Of a DNA stretch of 64,000 nt, positions 61,301 to 64,000 are shown one piece after another. The stretch lies in NCBI RefSeq assembly GCF_004801405.1, contig NZ_SSOB01000006.1, forward strand, positions 124,001-188,000. The letters run 5' to 3'. The notes below the pieces were generated by a model, which ran no database searches, had not been told where the DNA came from, and saw nothing but the letters and a program-made list of their open reading frames with translations. The stretch comes from Cohnella fermenti. GTDB lineage: Bacteria; Bacillota; Bacilli; Paenibacillales; Paenibacillaceae. Position 1 is the first letter of the stretch; each line of letters starts with the position of its first letter. The position numbers were made by a program, and so were the translations under genes.

Positions 61301-64000
61301 CTGATCAATCGGTTCGCTAATGGACTGGATCAAGTGCTTATTGTCATAGGTGTATAACGTATTCGCTCCGTTCGGCGCCGTTTCGGAAGTCACATTGCCG
61401 TAGTCATCATAGGAGTACGCTGTCGTCAGTACATCCGAATTCAGGTTGTTTGACGCTGTGATCGTGGTCGGCGCAGGTGCCGAGTACGTATTCGCGCCTA
61501 CTTTTTTTCCATACGTATAATCCGTTATCTTCGACAAGCCATTTGCAGCTTCTACTTGTCTGTTCAAGTAAAACTGTACAGGCGTGACATCGTCAATGTA
61601 GTCCTTCCCATACGTATAAGTCGCCTGGTTCAAGCCACTGTCAACCGTAACAGAGAAGCTTATATCCTCATTATAAGAACTCCCCATGTCCGAATTGCCA
61701 TAGCTGAAGGTCTTGCGATTATACGTTTCCGTTTGTCCTCCTTCATACAGCAATTGATCGTAACGGGATTGAAGCCGATACACCTGATTGTAAGAGGAAG
61801 TTCCGGTATACCGTTTCACAGGAGTAGATTCATAATTGTATTGAGAGACCGCCCCCGTGGGATGTTGAATTCCTGTCAGTAAGGCATATGGATTAGACAT
61901 GGCACGGTCAGCGTAATCCGCCATCAGGTTGAATTGGGCAGAGGCTAAGGTGTAGGAGTATACCGTCTTTCTTCCCGCAACATCCGTCACGGAATCCAAC
62001 AACTCTTTGCCTTGCTCCGTATGCTTCTTATAGGTAACCGTCTGCTCGCCGTTGGTAAGGACCACTTCGGAGGCCGAATACGTGATGTCAATCGAGTTGC
62101 CGATGATATCTGTCACATGACTCAGTAGTTTGCGCCCATAATTCGCATTGTCGGAATACGAGAATCGAAGGGTATTGGAATGCGCATCCGAAACCTGCAG
62201 CAATCGACCATCCGCAGTAAAATGCTGCTTCATATTTCCATCCGCACTGGTTAGTACGTATTGAGAAGCCTCTCCGTTCACCGTGACCGAAGTATCCGTG
62301 TTAAAGGACAAGCCTTGCCATGCGTATCCCTTAAGCTGACTTCCCTCCACTTGATACGTGCCGCCGTCAGCAAGATGGACAAAGGTTTTGCCATCCTTCA
62401 TAACCAGATAAGGAAGTTGCCATGACCAGCCTTTGCCAATAGGATATAGCTGCTCCTCAAGCGGGATTGTTGTTTTGTTGGAGTACGTCGTATAAGATGA
62501 AGAGCCGACCGGAACGGATACGATAGTCGCATTCGGCTCACTGGAAACATAATATTTGTATGTTCCATCTGTATCGATATAGCTATTCGCTTGGATTGTG
62601 CTCTGGTAGGCTAATGCATCGGTATAGCTGCTATAGTAGTTGGAGCTTAGCAGTGCCGGACTCCCCGCTCCTTCATAAGAAGAGGTTTCTATCCATGGAC
62701 TCCCGCTAATCTGGTATGCATAGCGCCAGCGAATTCCGTTGCTTGACGTCCATGCTCCATATTTCGTTGTTCCTTGGGAATTATCGGCTGGTTTTTGAAT
62801 ATAACCATCATAATTCTGACGATACACTCGCGTGTCGGAGGCCGGCTTGGTTACGGTTCCCGAGTATTGGGCTTGCCACTCTTTCGTACAAGTATATCCA
62901 GCGTATTGAGGAGAAGGAGATGGGCATTCCTTCTTGATTATGGTATCCACCCGATTTAATGTACCGGTAAACCCGCCGGAATCATACGTCTTCGACAACG
63001 GACAAGACGTCGCTGTTCCGGTCGCGGACCATACGCCTTGCGAATTATACTGTCCCGCCAAAGTAGTTGTGCATGTATCTGTTTCTGTTCTCGAAGCCGC
63101 CGCCGTATAAGAGCCTGAAGAGACAAAAGGGGAACCCGTCTTGTACAAGTTACCGCTATAACCATTTTGAGCACGATAAATCGAAGCGGGGAAGCTAGTC
63201 GTCGTGCTGCTGGTTCGATAATCTGTCATATACAAAGAATCGGCAGGCATTGTACTGGGATACTTCACCCCACTTGCCTTAGCCGCCAGAGCAGCGGCTT
63301 CGGTGTCATATGAATTATACGTTACTGTACTGGACTCAAGAATACTTGTTTCATAGTCAACAGCCCCATCACTATCATTATCCTGTTGCACCCACTTATT
63401 TTCTTTATACTTTAGATTATATTGCGTTAGAATCGGCCTTAAAATTCCAGAGAACACAACTGCATAATAATACACCGTATAAGGATACGTTGTGGCTTCA
63501 TAGGTCATATCATAGAATTGGGAGGCTTCTGATGTATATTGCCGAGTTAATGCAAAAGAAAGCCCTCCTCTGCCGGGCAATTGCATATCGGATTGCGTAA
63601 TGGACATTCCACCAGATAACGTCGAATAGGATTCTCCATTATCTCCAACCGAGTACGGGGCTTTGCTAATAGAAGTCATGTTATAGACTGGCGGATTTTC
63701 TAAAATGGGGGGTTCTTCCATAGCGAGACTTTGCAGTCCCTGAGAATGACCGTAGGTTGCGTCTTCTACGGAGGAGTCAACTGATGAGTCCTCCGTGGAA
63801 GCCTCATAAATCACGCTCGCCACGCTGAATTCTTCCTCGGTCAATACCCTAATAGGATTTGGTTTGCCCGACATAGCAGGCAACTGATTATATACTGCGC
63901 CTGTAGCCGATTGGGATAAATTCAAAGCAACAGGGAACAGCGCACGAACTGCCTCCTCGTAGCTGATATTATCCAACTGAGCTTTCCATAATGCACTATT
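58358..64000 (-). CDS. Rhs/YD-repeat polymorphic toxin with ParB-like tip (N-terminus off window)
   Basis: The frame is open from the right edge to 58,358 (about 1,880 codons seen); the first apparent start (TTG, 63,976) is internal, so the N-terminal export region is missing. Dozens of YD repeats (for example YGYDDYGRLIWSENAKGY) build the Rhs shell. The core ends with RWYDPSIGRFMNEDTYEGQI and NNPLRYTDPSGH, where the tip starts. The tip ends with GVIRFTQDSISKVFKNG, IKALKSGVLDPNDLPEIRIF and WFTLDNRRLYAAQQAG, a ParB/sulfiredoxin-like pattern known from C-terminal toxin domains. It probably kills competing cells by contact. Confidence 0.92.
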   Translation of the reverse strand, partial: NSALWKAQLDNISYEEAVRALFPVALNLSQSATGAVYNQLPAMSGKPNPIRVLTEEEFSVASVIYEASTEDSSVDSSVEDATYGHSQGLQSLAMEEPPILENPPVYNMTSISKAPYSVGDNGESYSTLSGGMSITQSDMQLPGRGGLSFALTRQYTSEASQFYDMTYEATTYPYTVYYYAVVFSGILRPILTQYNLKYKENKWVQQDNDSDGAVDYETSILESSTVTYNSYDTEAAALAAKASGVKYPSTMPADSLYMTDYRTSSTTTSFPASIYRAQNGYSGNLYKTGSPFVSSGSYTAAASRTETDTCTTTLAGQYNSQGVWSATGTATSCPLSKTYDSGGFTGTLNRVDTIIKKECPSPSPQYAGYTCTKEWQAQYSGTVTKPASDTRVYRQNYDGYIQKPADNSQGTTKYGAWTSSNGIRWRYAYQISGSPWIETSSYEGAGSPALLSSNYYSSYTDALAYQSTIQANSYIDTDGTYKYYVSSEPNATIVSVPVGSSSYTTYSNKTTIPLEEQLYPIGKGWSWQLPYLVMKDGKTFVHLADGGTYQVEGSQLKGYAWQGLSFNTDTSVTVNGEASQYVLTSADGNMKQHFTADGRLLQVSDAHSNTLRFSYSDNANYGRKLLSHVTDIIGNSIDITYSASEVVLTNGEQTVTYKKHTEQGKELLDSVTDVAGRKTVYSYTLASAQFNLMADYADRAMSNPYALLTGIQHPTGAVSQYNYESTPVKRYTGTSSYNQVYRLQSRYDQLLYEGGQTETYNRKTFSYGNSDMGSSYNEDISFSVTVDSGLNQATYTYGKDYIDDVTPVQFYLNRQVEAANGLSKITDYTYGKKVGANTYSAPAPTTITASNNLNSDVLTTAYSYDDYGNVTSETAPNGANTLYTYDNKHLIQSISEPIDQNRRNYTAFTRNSFGDVTQIVVRANDQNGAAINQVSYPEIDSYGNVKSQIVQNNGKNIATTFEYSDLYLSAFMTRQSVVVTDADGHASTIANKATYDSLSGQVKTWTDGNNHSTEYEYDALGRVIQVTQPGNKIVTAAYDDTNNTVVVTDEVGIQTKTTWNALGLKVEEGIYDSQGYKAKLRYGYDDYGRLIWSENAKGYRTYYGYDNWGRLTTTVYADQSLETVIYDDASRSVTNVDGAGNKMFYGYNTLGQLVTVDELNVGDAASVRVESSVYDAISGQVVRRTDAKSQNTYYSYDMWNNLSSVTNAKNETTSYQYDWLGNMTGITNPDSSQKTKLYDEIGRLIKSTDQAGAAEKRFYDANGNLTRVVDRNGNEVNYQYDSRDRLTGQISTDKTVGYGYDDAGKRLWMTDSIGETQYTYDAYTGQLTEKEYPDGLQLTVDQYDLNGNRIQMTDPFGGVLSYTYDARDRLHSVGTDSSNADAVYSYTGNGLLSQKASGNGIVSSYSYKGQLLKELTQFTPVETVNELKYGYDDNKNISERIQNGQLDSYAYDELNRIAAASVGESYTYDMRGNRLTLETMVLPDIREMTNEFNIENELIEVTTSGSTVNYRYDGDGLLVERIENGETTRYYYDGDQIIAEAKVVNGVPELKARYIRGNQLEAIQYSSGEKAYVLHNGHGDIVELRGSSGALLNSYEYDMWGTPAAEQESVYNPFRYSGELWDSTTRLQYLRARWYDPSIGRFMNEDTYEGQIDNPLTLNLYTYTANNPLRYTDPSGHCFTEWLGKKYCEAALDSVKDSIINSWDNVSGYTQSQWNELVKIHSSWGSAVDYWTFGKVSEIKDYIEVSKEKPMSVEQWAMAGFLFSELSPQGKGGGIAAKGLMDSGVIRFTQDSISKVFKNGVNLDDTIKALKSGVLDPNDLPEIRIFNMNGNWFTLDNRRLYAAQQAGTQIKYVLATLEEITKDAWKFTTKNEGVSIKVRG

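Noticed and set aside
1..64000. tRNA and rRNA genes
   Set aside because: No cloverleaf with a GGTTCGA-type T-loop or conserved rRNA segment was recognised on reading both strands.

Overview
The window looks like a chromosomal segment of a GC-rich, glycan-degrading member of the Paenibacillaceae (Paenibacillus or Cohnella type). This rests on lipoprotein sugar-binding proteins paired with LplB/YtcP-type permeases, membrane-bound AraC regulators of the YesM/YesN kind, strong GGAGG ribosome binding sites, and Rhs proteins of the Paenibacillus style. No rRNA, tRNA or CRISPR array was found. The assignment is inference from gene style only.

Positions 1-35,150 are GC-rich and mostly orderly. From the left come a GxGYxYP-type protein with a lectin domain (cut by the window edge) and a GH29 alpha-L-fucosidase. 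Next are an array of 52-bp tandem repeats and a three-gene sugar ABC importer, followed by a reductase-like gene and a large AraC sensor-regulator with an unusual Arg-Asp microsatellite. A 340-bp dispersed repeat occurs at 4.2-4.55 kb and, inverted, at 12.7-13.0 kb. After zwf and small genes comes a second glycan locus, probably one long minus-strand operon from 31.4 to 17.3 kb. It encodes two permeases, a binding lipoprotein, a 1,662-residue secreted beta-helix protein, two short-chain dehydrogenases, a sugar isomerase/epimerase-like protein, an FAD oxidoreductase and an SGNH hydrolase. A divergent AraC sensor-regulator starts across an intergenic region that carries paired GTTCAA direct repeats. 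Two decayed genes (a dehydrogenase/epimerase chimera and an AraC regulator with an internal deletion) and a catalase lie further right.

Positions 35,200-64,000 are AT-richer and form a mobile-element-rich Rhs toxin island. The right end is a large rhs gene (cut by the edge) with a ParB-like C-terminal tip and a translationally coupled immunity gene. To its left are several orphan Rhs tip cassettes, most with an immunity candidate: a nuclease-like tip, a lysozyme-like tip with a membrane immunity candidate, an unrecognised tip with a membrane partner, and a 42-residue tip stub. Two orphan tips join IS110-family DNA at exactly the same nucleotide of the conserved rhs core, just after a CT dinucleotide. 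The intact IS110 copy carries a structured leader that could be a bridge RNA and contains short matches to both sides of that rhs target.

Between two of these cassettes is a nested set of elements. A group II intron (probably class C, placed just after a terminator-like hairpin) has its reverse transcriptase split by a three-tyrosine-recombinase element (RIT type) with perfect 37-bp terminal inverted repeats. The RIT element is itself interrupted by an IS21-family element with an 8-bp target duplication. IS3 and decayed IS66 and IS110 copies complete the island, together with a small module of HTH and zinc-ribbon genes (54.5-57.9 kb). The layout suggests a silent reservoir of toxin tips that can recombine into the complete rhs gene, with IS110 insertion at the conserved junction possibly helping to shape it.
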